From NCBI GenBank assembly GCA_958448395.1, contig CAUDDP010000009.1:1-49789 (forward strand): a stretch of 49,789 nt of DNA, written 5' to 3'. The notes beneath the pieces were generated by a model. It searched no databases, was not told where the DNA came from, and saw nothing but the letters and a program-made list of their open reading frames with translations. Origin of the DNA: an uncultured Oscillospiraceae bacterium. GTDB lineage: Bacteria > Bacillota > Clostridia > Oscillospirales > Ruminococcaceae. A program made the translations under genes and the position numbers. Below are positions 27,035 through 35,519 of this stretch, piece by piece (positions within the stretch are counted from its first letter, which is position 1; each line of letters starts with the position of its first letter).

Positions 27035-27919
27035 TTAGTTTTTCTTTTCAGACAATTTTTTCATTGCCTGCATACCTACAATTACAGCACCGCCAATTAA
27101 GAAAAAGATAATGTTAAATGTGTGGAACGACAAATGTGGCTGCGGCGTATCCAATGTGGTTGGACCCATAACAATTGCATACAGAGAACCAATCATTAGT
27201 CCAATGATCAGGTAAACAGTTGCCGCTCTATGTTTTTCCAATGCATTTCGGATGATTTTGATAATAGAAATGATACCAACTATGACGCCTATGCCAAATA
27301 CAATGACAATGGGCAAGGCATGAAATTGTAAATGCAGAAGATCTTTAATAGCTGTGATAATCGGCAAATAAATACCAAAAATCAATAGCATAGTAGAACC
27401 AGAAATCCCCGGCAATACCATCGCACAGATTGCAATGGCACCGCAGACAAAGACATAGAGATAAGTTCCTATGTTGGGATGTCCCAAGTCTATGCCGATA
27501 CTGTCACCAACAGAAGTGAGATAGGTAATCACAGAAACCAATACAATGCCGATGAGGACAAAAAAGATTCTGTTGAAGTGTTCTTTCAGGCAGGTTTTTT
27601 CCTCTATAATCACCACAGGGATAGCGAAAAGAATGAATCCCATAAACAGAGAAGAAATCAAATAGATATGACTTTGAAAGACAGCGGAAAGAATGAGCAC
27701 TGCTGACACGAAACCGATGATCCAGCCAACGCCAAGATTTGCGAGATATTTTAATGCAGCGATTCGTTTTTCTTTTGTGCCGGAAATGAGATCATCCAGT
27801 GAGCCGACGAATCGATCATAGAACCCCAGCAAAAATGCAATTGTTCCGCCGGAAACGCCGGGGACACTGTCTGCTAATGCCATACAAAATCCGTGAATCA
27901 GTGTGAGTATTTTTTTCAT
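27035..27919 (-). CDS. DUF368 membrane protein, candidate polyprenyl-phosphate transporter (PopT-like)
   Basis: Polytopic membrane protein of 294 residues with 7-9 hydrophobic helices. The N-terminal family signature is intact (HGFCMALADSVPGVSGGTIAFLLGFYDRF) and a second half-motif occurs later (CAMVLPGISGSTMLLIFGIY), showing an internal repeat of PG[VI]SG. DUF368 proteins have been reported as flippases returning undecaprenyl phosphate across the membrane. AGAAAGGA precedes the ATG. A long leader and a strong promoter lie upstream. With the GT51 enzyme and DacF-like protein it adds to the envelope theme of the region. Confidence 0.88.
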   Translation of the reverse strand: MKKILTLIHGFCMALADSVPGVSGGTIAFLLGFYDRFVGSLDDLISGTKEKRIAALKYLANLGVGWIIGFVSAVLILSAVFQSHIYLISSLFMGFILFAIPVVIIEEKTCLKEHFNRIFFVLIGIVLVSVITYLTSVGDSIGIDLGHPNIGTYLYVFVCGAIAICAMVLPGISGSTMLLIFGIYLPIITAIKDLLHLQFHALPIVIVFGIGVIVGIISIIKIIRNALEKHRAATVYLIIGLMIGSLYAIVMGPTTLDTPQPHLSFHTFNIIFFLIGGAVIVGMQAMKKLSEKKN

Positions 27920-28084
27920 GTTTTTTATCCTTTCTTATTCCGTTTTTATGATGCTATTATATGCATGAATATTTTTCATATAATAGGAATTGCTCTGTCA
28001 TACAGAACAGCAGCAGGGGCAACCTGCATATTTTATCATAAAAATCTTAAGATAAATTTTAACATAAAGTGGGTCTGTTGTCAA
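27920..28084 (-). promoter_or_regulatory. Promoter and long leader of the DUF368 gene
   Basis: On the minus strand TTGACA (28084-28079), 17 bp, TAAAAT (28061-28056). The leader of about 130 bases can fold several hairpins, including GCAGG/CCTGC (28013-28027) and a 10-bp stem CTATTATATG/CATATAATAG (27954-27986) near the ribosome site. Confidence 0.55.
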
Positions 28085-28132
28085 TACTTTTTTACAGAAT
28101 GTCATGAAAATCAATTTTCAAATGATAGAGAA

Positions 28133-28235
28133 ATTGTACGTCACAGGCGAACAGCGAAGTGTATTTGCTGGCAGAAGTGAGGTCGGTATCTGGGAGAGAG
28201 AATACCAAAAAGGATTCCCATAACAGAATGTGCGG
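28133..28235. repeat. Dispersed intergenic repeat, copy B
   Basis: Partner of the repeat at 13776-13885; the best match centres on GGTATC at about 28186. It lies downstream of the terminator of the DacF-like gene, and the tail of that open frame is encoded by it. Confidence 0.45.
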
Positions 28236-29865
28236 CAATGCGGTAAAATATACAAATAAAATGAAAATGCCATGCCCAAATACGCAGGCATGGCAAAAAT
28301 AGATTATTTTTTTCTGGTATATTGTGTATCATTGCGTTTTGGCATTGTTTTTTGGGAAGGGGAGGTGGTTGTACGGGGATTGGGTTTTCGCATGCCATTG
28401 GAGGAATTTGATTTTTCGGACGATGATAGAACACTGGTTCAGATGACCGTTGCCAGTTTTTTTGTTTGTTGTTTTCAATCCGAATTGCCTTAGGAATCAA
28501 GTGTACAGAGCTTTCTTCTCTTGCTTTTTTTCGACACTGATATGTGGCATTGATACAGCTGATAATATAAATGGCTGTGATGAGGCAAGCGACAATAAAA
28601 CTATACCGCAACATAGAAGAATGTGGAAATTCCTTCAGTGCATTGAGATTTTGCTTTACAATAGATCGCTCTACTGCACTGACAGCAACCAGCGGAATGG
28701 TAGCGATAATTTCTCCCGAAAATTTTAGTTCCAATGTTCCAAGTTGTTGCCCCTTTTCTATTGGTGCATGAACATTTTCCTGTAAGGTAATCGTTTTTTG
28801 AATAGCAGAAATATCAACATCGGTACACCAAAGTGTAATGCAATCTGTTTCTGGTCGTACCAACACATAACTAGTTCGCTCTGCACTATCTACTGCAACC
28901 TCTGCCAGTTCTTCATCATCCTCAATGAGTGTGACATAGGTGAAATCAGAAAATGCCCAGTTCAATAGATTGGTGGCATCCTCCAGATGATAATATTGCA
29001 GCTTGCCATTCTCATCGTCAAAGGGTGCCTTCAACAGAACAACCAGATAGGAGATGTCACCCTGAGTTGCAGTTGTAATAATATTTCTGCCGTATGCGTT
29101 TAAATTACCTGTTTTAATTCCGGCAGCACCTTTATAATAATAGTGATCTGTTTCATCCATCATAGAATTGGTATGAACCCATTTTAGACTGGAAGAGGCC
29201 GGATGATTTGGGTTTGCAGAAGTTGGTACAAAGGATTCTGTGGTAGCAATTTCTTTGAAGGTTTTATTTTGCAGGGCATATTGTGCAATTTTCATCATAT
29301 CCCGTGCAGTCGTAATCTGGTAGGTATCGTAAAGTCCGGTTGGATTGGTAAAATTTGTACCTGTACAGCCGATTTCTGCTGCTTTTGCATTCATTCTTTT
29401 TACAAACTGTACGGTATTTCCGTCGCTAAAATAATCTGCTAATAGTTCTGCACTTTCACAAGAAGAGGTAAGCAACATGGCATAAAGATATTCTCTTACA
29501 GTGAATGTATCCCCAGTAGCGATATCTGCATATCTGATATCTTCTAAATCACTATATTCATAAAAGTATGACATTGGATTTTGAGACATGGTAATTTTTG
29601 TCCCATCCAGATCCTCGCAGAGATCCAGAACAACCAAAGCTGTGACAATTTGTGTCAGGTGAGCCGGCATCTGCTGTCTGTCTGCATTTTTTTCATAAAT
29701 GACCGTGTTGGTGTCCAAGTTTAAAATAATACCAGATTCACTTTGTATCGTGAACGGCGGCGTAAATGCAAATGCATTTACCGGTAGATTACAGCAGGTC
29801 AACATGGTACAAAATGTGAGCAGCAGTGGCAACAGCTGCCGTATAATTTGCTGTGTTTTTCTCAT
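28141..29865 (-). CDS. DacF-like D,D-carboxypeptidase fold, catalytically degenerate
   Basis: Exported protein with signal peptide (to about 33), a penicillin-binding (S11-type) domain to about 320, a C-terminal beta domain, and a membrane helix near 425-445. Family members trim D-Ala from peptidoglycan. Here the active-site S-x-x-K is H69-L-T-Q72 (in PAHLTQIVTA), and S-x-N is S135-C-E; only K251-T-G is kept. It therefore cannot act by the normal acyl-serine route and may be a pseudoenzyme. The frame runs through a terminator hairpin at 28269-28294. One extra A in the A7 run at 28307-28313 would end it at a TAA (28304-28306), so the last 55 or so residues are probably not native. Confidence 0.8.
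   Translation of the reverse strand: MRKTQQIIRQLLPLLLTFCTMLTCCNLPVNAFAFTPPFTIQSESGIILNLDTNTVIYEKNADRQQMPAHLTQIVTALVVLDLCEDLDGTKITMSQNPMSYFYEYSDLEDIRYADIATGDTFTVREYLYAMLLTSSCESAELLADYFSDGNTVQFVKRMNAKAAEIGCTGTNFTNPTGLYDTYQITTARDMMKIAQYALQNKTFKEIATTESFVPTSANPNHPASSSLKWVHTNSMMDETDHYYYKGAAGIKTGNLNAYGRNIITTATQGDISYLVVLLKAPFDDENGKLQYYHLEDATNLLNWAFSDFTYVTLIEDDEELAEVAVDSAERTSYVLVRPETDCITLWCTDVDISAIQKTITLQENVHAPIEKGQQLGTLELKFSGEIIATIPLVAVSAVERSIVKQNLNALKEFPHSSMLRYSFIVACLITAIYIISCINATYQCRKKAREESSVHLIPKAIRIENNKQKNWQRSSEPVFYHRPKNQIPPMACENPIPVQPPPLPKKQCQNAMIHNIPEKNNLFLPCLRIWAWHFHFICIFYRIAAHSVMGILFGILSPRYRPHFCQQIHFAVRL
28252..28294 (-). terminator. Terminator of the DacF-like gene, inside its open frame
   Basis: Minus-strand hairpin with 8-bp stem GCCATGCC/GGCATGGC (28269-28294), followed on the minus strand by ATTTTCATTTTATTTG. 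It begins 9 bases after the TAA that would be used if the A7 run had eight A. Confidence 0.65.
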
Positions 29866-29956
29866 AATTTGTATTCCTTATCAGTAAAATAGAGTATGGA
29901 TTCCCAAAAACGAGCACCATCCGGCTCAAAAAACAAAACAGAAGAAAACATATTGT

Positions 29957-29997
29957 AATGCAATTACAGAAGCAGCTTTATTTTCTGAAATTGCATT
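29957..29997. repeat. Imperfect palindrome in a divergent promoter region
   Basis: AATGCAATT and AATTGCATT form a 9-bp outer stem; after one mismatch CAGAA/TTCTG adds 5 bp around an 11-base loop. It lies between the DacF-like gene (-) and the phosphoesterase gene (+). It may be an operator or leader hairpin. The 274-base gap otherwise holds the promoter below and no gene. Confidence 0.45.
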
Positions 29998-30025
29998 GCC
30001 ACATGTAAAGTATTTTTCTAAATTT

Positions 30026-30078
30026 TTCGACAAATTCCAGCGAAAGATATTTACCTTTTCGGAGAAATATGATAGAAT
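30026..30078 (+). promoter_or_regulatory. Phosphoesterase promoter with upstream Spo0A-box sequence
   Basis: TTTACC (30050-30055), 17 bp, TAGAAT (30073-30078) with an extended TG. Upstream, TTCGACA (30026-30032) is a perfect 0A box on the minus strand, inside TTTGTCGAAAAA. A 7-mer occurs by chance several times in 50 kb, so Spo0A control is only suggested. Confidence 0.4.
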
Positions 30079-30139
30079 AGAATGAGAAGGCGGGTCAGTT
30101 TTACTGCCGGCTTCAAACCAATAGGAGGGACGCATTAAA

Positions 30140-30814
30140 ATGGTTTATGTAACAGGGGATTTGCACGGCGATTACAGCCGGTTTAAAAACCCGACAATCC
30201 GTAGGATGCATGCAGGTGATGTACTACTGGTATGCGGTGATTTTGGCTTTATCTGGGATCATTCCAGACAGGAGCAGGCGGTGCTGAAAAAGCTCAGTGA
30301 GAAGAAATATACCATTGCTTTTGTTGATGGTTGTCATGAAAACTTTGATCTTTTACAGCAGTATAAATTGGTACGCTGGCGTGGCGGCGTGGCGAGATTG
30401 ATTGCTCCTAATATTTTCCACTTGCAGCGTGGGGAGATTTACACGATTGAAAATCAAAAGTTTTTTGCATTTGGCGGTGGTCACAGTCAGGATTATGAAT
30501 ATCGTAGAGATACCGGAAATTGGTGGCGGCAGGAACAGCCGACACATGATGAAATCCGGCGTGCTATCCACAATTTGAATCAACATCAGGCGACGGTGGA
30601 TTATATTATTACACATGAGCCACCTGCTTCATTAAAGGATTGTTTGGGGGTGGATGTACAGCAGCGTTTGGAAATTCATGCGTTTTTTGAGGATATTATT
30701 AAAGAATGTGATTATAAGAAGTGGTTCTTTGGAAAATGTCACATGGATCGGTTTATCCCCATGAAATTTTATGCTGTCTTTCAGGAGGTATTGCCGGTGA
30801 CAGATGAAATATAA
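30140..30814 (+). CDS. Calcineurin-type metallophosphoesterase
   Basis: Protein of 224 residues with metallophosphoesterase motifs near the start: TGDLHGDYSRF (D-x-H), VCGDFGF (GD), VDGCHENFD in the place of GNH[ED], and later ITHEPPAS plus FGKCHMD (GH-like). The GNHE Asn is changed to Cys in DGCHEN, a variant form whose effect on metal binding is unclear. AGGAGGGA precedes the ATG. It is a single-gene unit between its own promoter and terminator. Substrate unknown; cyclic or linear nucleotides or protein phosphate are possible. Confidence 0.82.
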   Translation: MVYVTGDLHGDYSRFKNPTIRRMHAGDVLLVCGDFGFIWDHSRQEQAVLKKLSEKKYTIAFVDGCHENFDLLQQYKLVRWRGGVARLIAPNIFHLQRGEIYTIENQKFFAFGGGHSQDYEYRRDTGNWWRQEQPTHDEIRRAIHNLNQHQATVDYIITHEPPASLKDCLGVDVQQRLEIHAFFEDIIKECDYKKWFFGKCHMDRFIPMKFYAVFQEVLPVTDEI

Positions 30815-30856
30815 AGAAAAATCATCTGTCAAACCGGAAGCAAATATCCTTTTTGT

Positions 30857-30907
30857 GGTTGTTATGCCGTACTGTAATGGTATGGGAAATAACAGCCTTT
30901 TCTTTTT
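30857..30907 (+). terminator. Terminator after the phosphoesterase gene
   Basis: Stem GGTTGTTAT/ATAACAGCC (one G-U pair) followed by TTTTCTTTTT, just before the end of the convergent pfp gene. Confidence 0.75.
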
Positions 30908-30914
30908 GCACGGA

Positions 30915-32135
30915 TTACTTTAAAACAGATTCCTGTATCTTAAAATGCACTGGCAAACCATTTTGCATTTGGATATTGCATTCCCCTTGTATGAGCGGCA
31001 GGAAATATGGCAATGCTGCATCTGCGATATTGTTTTCCGTTTCATTGATATAAGAAAGCGGCAGGAAACGTTCTCGATTGGCAATGTTCACAGCATCTGT
31101 AGAAGTTACAACGACCGTATACGGCTGGTCATAAAGCCGACGGAATACCATAACCTTGCCGGTTTCACCAGCTAAAGCGGTTTTTACACCAGCAGCACCG
31201 ATTTGTACCGCTTCATCAATGTCAGTTTTGGAACAAAGATGGGAGGAACAGCGTTGCATGACATTCAGCTCAATGGAACGCACCTTACATCCAATTTGTT
31301 CCCGTACCACGCCCTCCAGATATTTTCCGATGCCAGAGAGATACTTATGTCCGAATTCATCTGTCACGCCGGACTGAAAAGAAGCGGCATCTGCTGCTTC
31401 CACCCCTTCTGAAATGGCAATGATCACAGCTTTATGCTTTGCCATTTTTTTACGGGTATCTTCTAAGAACTGCTGAAGTGAGAATTTACATTCCGGCACA
31501 TAAATCAAATGCGGTGCGGTTTCTCCATTTGCGTGCAGCACAGCACTGGAAGCGGTTAACCAACCAGCATTTCGTCCCATAATTTCTACAATGGTGACAG
31601 ATGGTGCACTGTAAACAGAGCTGTCACGGATGATTTCCTGCATGGTAGTTGCCACATATTTTGCAGCGGAACCAAAGCCCGGTGTGTGGTCTGTAATACA
31701 GAGATCATTGTCAATGGTTTTGGGAATGCCGATGATTTTGGTATCTATGCCTTTTTCCTTGACATATTCGGAAAGTTTCATAACGGTATCCATGGAATCG
31801 TTACCGCCAATGTAGAAAAACGCTCCAATTTGCCGCTGCTGAAAGCAGTCTGTAATTTTCTGATAGACAGTTTCGTCTTCCTGCCAGTTTTTGAGTTTAT
31901 AGCGGCAGGAGCCAAGCACGGTGGACGGTGTTTGAAGCAGCATTTTCATATCCGCATTGGTGCGAATCATAGTTTTCAGATCAATTAAATGATCGTGAAT
32001 CATTCCTTCAATGCCGTTGATAGATCCAAAAATAGCATCAATAGCAGGTTCTTTCAATGCTTCGCTGAAAACGCCGACCAAAGATGCATTGATGGCACAG
32101 GTTGGACCGCCGGACTGTGCAACTGCAATATTCAT
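30915..32135 (-). CDS. pfp: PPi-dependent 6-phosphofructokinase
   Basis: Phosphofructokinase-family glycolytic enzyme of 406 residues. The site that is GGDGS in ATP enzymes is GGNDS here, with Asp (D113) instead of the Gly needed for ATP. The substrate loop is PKTIDND with Lys (K139) instead of PGTIDND. Both changes are the accepted marks of PPi-dependent enzymes, which work reversibly and save ATP. The ATG at 32135 follows AAGGGG and gives MNIAVAQSGGPTCAIN; the longer open frame upstream has no suitable start. It is the last gene of ydbC-maf-DUF4317-pfp, after an intervening hairpin. Confidence 0.93.
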   Translation of the reverse strand: MNIAVAQSGGPTCAINASLVGVFSEALKEPAIDAIFGSINGIEGMIHDHLIDLKTMIRTNADMKMLLQTPSTVLGSCRYKLKNWQEDETVYQKITDCFQQRQIGAFFYIGGNDSMDTVMKLSEYVKEKGIDTKIIGIPKTIDNDLCITDHTPGFGSAAKYVATTMQEIIRDSSVYSAPSVTIVEIMGRNAGWLTASSAVLHANGETAPHLIYVPECKFSLQQFLEDTRKKMAKHKAVIIAISEGVEAADAASFQSGVTDEFGHKYLSGIGKYLEGVVREQIGCKVRSIELNVMQRCSSHLCSKTDIDEAVQIGAAGVKTALAGETGKVMVFRRLYDQPYTVVVTSTDAVNIANRERFLPLSYINETENNIADAALPYFLPLIQGECNIQMQNGLPVHFKIQESVLK

Positions 32136-32253
32136 AAAATGCCCCTTTCTGATAAAAAATAAAATGGTTCTCCTTCTATTGTAACGGATTCCTTGAAAAA
32201 TGTCAATCTGATTTTTGACTTTTTCGGAAAAAACAATACTTTCTTTACAAATG

Positions 32254-32296
32254 AAAAAGCCGTCCTGTTGCCGCCGCTTTGACGGAGCAGGACGGC
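32254..32296 (-). terminator. Terminator after the DUF4317 gene
   Basis: 9-bp stem GCCGTCCTG/CAGGACGGC; on the minus strand it is followed by TTTTTCATTT. pfp begins about 120 bases further on and probably has its own promoter or is reached by read-through. Confidence 0.75.
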
Positions 32297-32304
32297 AAAG
32301 CCGT

Positions 32305-33681
32305 TTAAAAAGGAATGCTGTCAGAATGTGTATCATCAGTCATGTCGGCTGCTTGTAAAAAGTCTTCTTCTGAAGGCAGATTTTCATCTGATACAGTATC
32401 TGCTTCGAGTTCTGGTTGGACAGCTTCTGTCTCTGTATCTGCTACGGGTATTTCTGTTTCTGGAATACCGTTTTCCGCAGGTTCTTCATCCGCCATTTCC
32501 TTTTCGGCAAGCCGTTCCAGCAGTGCTTCTTCCGTCTGTGGCAGATTGGATTCTGCAATTTGTACTGCCAGTCCATTGATCTCGATATTTGGATCATCTA
32601 AATCAATCATCAGGTAACGATGTCCGTCAATATTTTGCGTGTGGACACTGTTGGTGGCATCTTTTTTAATTTGAACGGTAATGCCAGGAGCAGTGATGAC
32701 GGTTTTCTTTTCTGCCAAATTGCAGGCAGAAAGCGGGTGGTTTTGTACTTTTTCTCGATAGACGTTTTGCATTTTCTCTGCTTTTTCCTGACTGACACCA
32801 GAATCCAGCAGAATATCCCGCATTTGAATGTCGTCAATGACTGGGATATCCACATCCAGCTGGGTTTCTTCTGCAATATCCTGAATTCGCTGATTGATGG
32901 AAGTGATTGTTTCATAGCTCAGTTCTTCGCCAACAATCTCCTGCATCATGGTTTGAAATTGCTCTTTTTCCTCCTGTGCGGTACAGGTGAACGTGCATCC
33001 AAGTACCTGTTCAATCAGGCTGATATTGATTTCCTTCGGCTTTCGTGCATAGTACAGCACATGGTTGACATCAGGACCTCTTCCTGTGAAAGTCGGATAG
33101 AGAAAGCCGTCTGACGGCACTTCTGCCACAATGCGGTCGTAGTCGTCTTTTCGCGTGATTTCATTTTCTGCTTCGTTGTAAATCAAACCGTCAATACGAA
33201 TCTCGACTGGACAGATAGCAGCCACAAGGAACGAATAGTCCAGACTGTCATAGGGGTTGATATCATCGCTTTTTGTCTTATTAAAAACGGTATACGTACA
33301 GTGTGCCAGTAGAATCGCATAAGTGGAGACATATTCCATCTGGTTTGCAATCTGATTCAATAGGAGAGAAACGGTACTTTCCTCTTCCAGTTTCGTGTTC
33401 AGTGCCTGATGCAGCAGAAATTGTGGAGCACCTTCTTCATATGCTTCGTTTGGAAATGCATATTCCAGCAATCCTTTTCCAAGCGTACCGGAAAGTACCC
33501 GTTTCAGCGTATTCCAGTAACAGTCTGTCTCTTCTTCTGGAATATCATGATAGGCACGGCTGCTCTGACAACGGATGTTTTTTTCTGCATCAACAAATGC
33601 TGTCACAATATGATTCATGGTAAAGAGATCGCTTGCTTCTGAAAAGTTTTTCCGCAGTTCCCGCAGGTCTTTTTTATTCAT
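32305..33681 (-). CDS. DUF4317 family protein
   Basis: Cytoplasmic protein of 458 residues matching the Firmicute family DUF4317 by its start (MNKKDLRELRKNFS, FTMNHIVTAFVDAEKNI) and overall layout. No catalytic motif or membrane segment is seen. The last 90 or so residues are strongly acidic and low in complexity (ETEIPVADTETEAVQPELEA and more), a likely disordered tail. Its ATG overlaps the maf stop by 8 bases, with AAGGAG 13 bases upstream, so translation is probably coupled. Function unknown. Confidence 0.8.
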   Translation of the reverse strand: MNKKDLRELRKNFSEASDLFTMNHIVTAFVDAEKNIRCQSSRAYHDIPEEETDCYWNTLKRVLSGTLGKGLLEYAFPNEAYEEGAPQFLLHQALNTKLEEESTVSLLLNQIANQMEYVSTYAILLAHCTYTVFNKTKSDDINPYDSLDYSFLVAAICPVEIRIDGLIYNEAENEITRKDDYDRIVAEVPSDGFLYPTFTGRGPDVNHVLYYARKPKEINISLIEQVLGCTFTCTAQEEKEQFQTMMQEIVGEELSYETITSINQRIQDIAEETQLDVDIPVIDDIQMRDILLDSGVSQEKAEKMQNVYREKVQNHPLSACNLAEKKTVITAPGITVQIKKDATNSVHTQNIDGHRYLMIDLDDPNIEINGLAVQIAESNLPQTEEALLERLAEKEMADEEPAENGIPETEIPVADTETEAVQPELEADTVSDENLPSEEDFLQAADMTDDTHSDSIPF

Positions 33682-34264
33682 GAGGTGTTGCCGTCTCCTT
33701 TTCAAAATTTTCAGTAAATTGCCGCAAAACCCGTGACAATCTGGCAATCGGAAGTCCCATCACTGTAAAATAATCTCCCTGTATACTATGGATCAGTAGA
33801 GAACCTTTCCCTTGAATGCCGTAGGCACCAGCTTTGTCGAATGGTTCGCCTGTGGCAAGATAGGCATCAATCTCTTCCTCAGACAGCGGATAAAATGTTA
33901 CTGCTGTTTCAGAGGAGAAGGTAACAGTACGGTTGCCGTCTGTAATCGTTGTACCAGTGATGACCTGATGGGTTTTGCCGGAGAGGGCTTGCAGCATCGT
34001 TTTTGCCTCTTCCGGAGAATGCGGCTTGCCGAGCAGCTGGTCGTCTAGCAAAACAATGGTATCACAGCCGATGACGATGGTGTTCGGATTGTTTTTGGAA
34101 ACCGCTTCTGCTTTGATATGGGAGAGATAGGCGGCGACATCTTCCGGCAATATGTCCGGTGGAATGGTTTCCGCTACATTTGCTGGCTGCACTGTAAAAT
34201 CATCTGTGATTTTATGGAATAGCTCCTTTCGGCGAGGAGAGGCAGATGCAAGAATATAATGCAT
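33674..34264 (-). CDS. maf: Maf-like nucleoside triphosphate pyrophosphatase
   Basis: Maf/YhdE protein of 196 residues. The family hydrolyses non-canonical or dTTP/UTP nucleotides to monophosphates and can halt septation when overproduced. Motifs: start ILASASPRRKELF, IGCDTIVLLDDQLLGKP with the catalytic Asp, GKTHQVITGTTI, and FDKAGAYGIQGKG. The sequence matches the dTTP/UTPase branch. It sits between ydbC and DUF4317 in a tight minus-strand operon. Confidence 0.94.
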   Translation of the reverse strand: MHYILASASPRRKELFHKITDDFTVQPANVAETIPPDILPEDVAAYLSHIKAEAVSKNNPNTIVIGCDTIVLLDDQLLGKPHSPEEAKTMLQALSGKTHQVITGTTITDGNRTVTFSSETAVTFYPLSEEEIDAYLATGEPFDKAGAYGIQGKGSLLIHSIQGDYFTVMGLPIARLSRVLRQFTENFEKETATPHE

Positions 34265-34279
34265 AGCAATTGCCCTCTT

Positions 34280-34513
34280 TTATTCAAAGGAATCAAAGTC
34301 GATGTCTGCCAGCAGGTTCTTCAGTTCTGCGGCTTCGTCAGCAGAGAGGGTAATGCCTTTGCCCATCTTTGCGTGTTCTGGTGCCCAGTCCCGAATATCA
34401 TACTTTGGTTCTCTGTCGTTCCAGCTGACCAGATTCAATTCTTTTCTCCATCCTCTTGCATTTTCTGAAATGACACCGAGGTGTTCTACAATTTCATACT
34501 TTAATTCTGCCAT
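34280..34513 (-). CDS. YdbC-like PC4-family ssDNA-binding protein
   Basis: Protein of 77 residues resembling Lactococcus YdbC, a bacterial relative of the eukaryotic coactivator PC4 that binds single-stranded DNA as a dimer. The conserved block GWRKELNLVSWNDREPKYDIRDW is followed by MGKGITLSADEAAELKNLL. The length is normal. It is the first gene after a sigma-A-like promoter and lies 15 bases before maf. A role in transcription or repair is likely but unproven. Confidence 0.85.
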   Translation of the reverse strand: MAELKYEIVEHLGVISENARGWRKELNLVSWNDREPKYDIRDWAPEHAKMGKGITLSADEAAELKNLLADIDFDSFE

Positions 34514-34581
34514 TTGATAGTAAGCTCCTTTTCTATGGATTCATTTTTATATTTGAAAAACCGTTTGGCTTTCAATTTTCT

Positions 34582-34610
34582 ATTATAGCGAATTGTGGAA
34601 GAAATAGCAA
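34582..34610 (-). promoter_or_regulatory. Promoter of the ydbC-maf operon
   Basis: On the minus strand TTGCTA (34610-34605), 17 bp, TATAAT (34587-34582). Confidence 0.65.
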
Positions 34611-34760
34611 CTGTTTTTTTCATGAATTTTATGTGAGAAGCAGCAGGATTTTTTGATATTTATGTGAAATGTAGAAAAATTTAAGATTGTTTCAAGTTGT
34701 ATTCACTATAATGTACAAAAAGAATGCTACAATATTAGTAGAGAAGGATAGGGGGTGAAC

Positions 34761-35519
34761 ATGATGGCAATTGAAATTTTCCAACGGGAGGAAATTAAAT
34801 TTTTATTGACAGATGCACAATATCAAAAGTTGCTGCCGGAATTAGAACAGTATATGAACCCTGATCCATTCTGTGTAGGTGGGAAGGATTATGGGATCTA
34901 CAATATCTACTATGACACACCGGATGATTATCTTATCCGAACGTCTCTTTCAAAACCATATTATAAAGAGAAAATCCGGCTGCGAAGTTATATGTCACCA
35001 GCAAAAGAAAGCGATTTGGTCTTTTTGGAAATTAAAAAGAAAATCGGTGGAATTGTCAATAAACGACGGATTACGTTGACATTGGAGGAGGCAGAAGCCT
35101 ATATGCAAAAAGGTACGCATCCATCGGATAATGGCAAGTATATTCGTCGTGTGGTGTTGGATGAGCTGGATTGCTTTTGCAGTCGATATCCGCTTGTGCC
35201 AAAACAATACATCAGTTATCAGCGATCTGCTTTTTTCGGAAAAACGGACAAAAACTTTCGTTTGACATTTGACCGGCAGCTGACACAGCGACGTACCAAT
35301 TTAAATCTACGAGGCAGCGATTATGGTACATTGTTGATACCAGAAACCAGTCATTTGATGGAAGTGAAAATCAGTGGTGCAATGCCCATGTGGCTGGCAC
35401 AGCAGCTGGCAGCATTGCGTATCTATAAAGTGAGCTTTTCCAAGTATGGAACAGCCTACCGTCTTTATACAACCACAGATAAGAAAAAGGAAGAAAAGAG
35501 GAATTTATCTTATGTTTAA
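34761..35519 (+). CDS. VTC-domain polyphosphate polymerase-like protein
   Basis: Protein of 252 residues with the VTC tunnel domain. Eukaryotic Vtc4 uses it to make polyphosphate from ATP. Expected features are seen: start REEIKFLLTDAQY, YDTPDDYLIRTSL, basic strand KEKIRLRSY, the EIKKKIGGIVNKRR stretch, YQRSAFFGK and the metal Glu in LMEVKISG. AAGGATAGGGGG precedes; ATG at 34761 or 34764 are both possible. The stop overlaps the DUF4956 start by 8 bases. This pairing with DUF4956 and a surface protein recurs in Clostridia; product and role there are not established. Confidence 0.85.
   Translation: MMAIEIFQREEIKFLLTDAQYQKLLPELEQYMNPDPFCVGGKDYGIYNIYYDTPDDYLIRTSLSKPYYKEKIRLRSYMSPAKESDLVFLEIKKKIGGIVNKRRITLTLEEAEAYMQKGTHPSDNGKYIRRVVLDELDCFCSRYPLVPKQYISYQRSAFFGKTDKNFRLTFDRQLTQRRTNLNLRGSDYGTLLIPETSHLMEVKISGAMPMWLAQQLAALRIYKVSFSKYGTAYRLYTTTDKKKEEKRNLSYV

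Noticed and set aside
30915..32135. ATP-dependent phosphofructokinase
   Set aside because: Asp in GGNDS and Lys in PKTIDND are the PPi-type residues.
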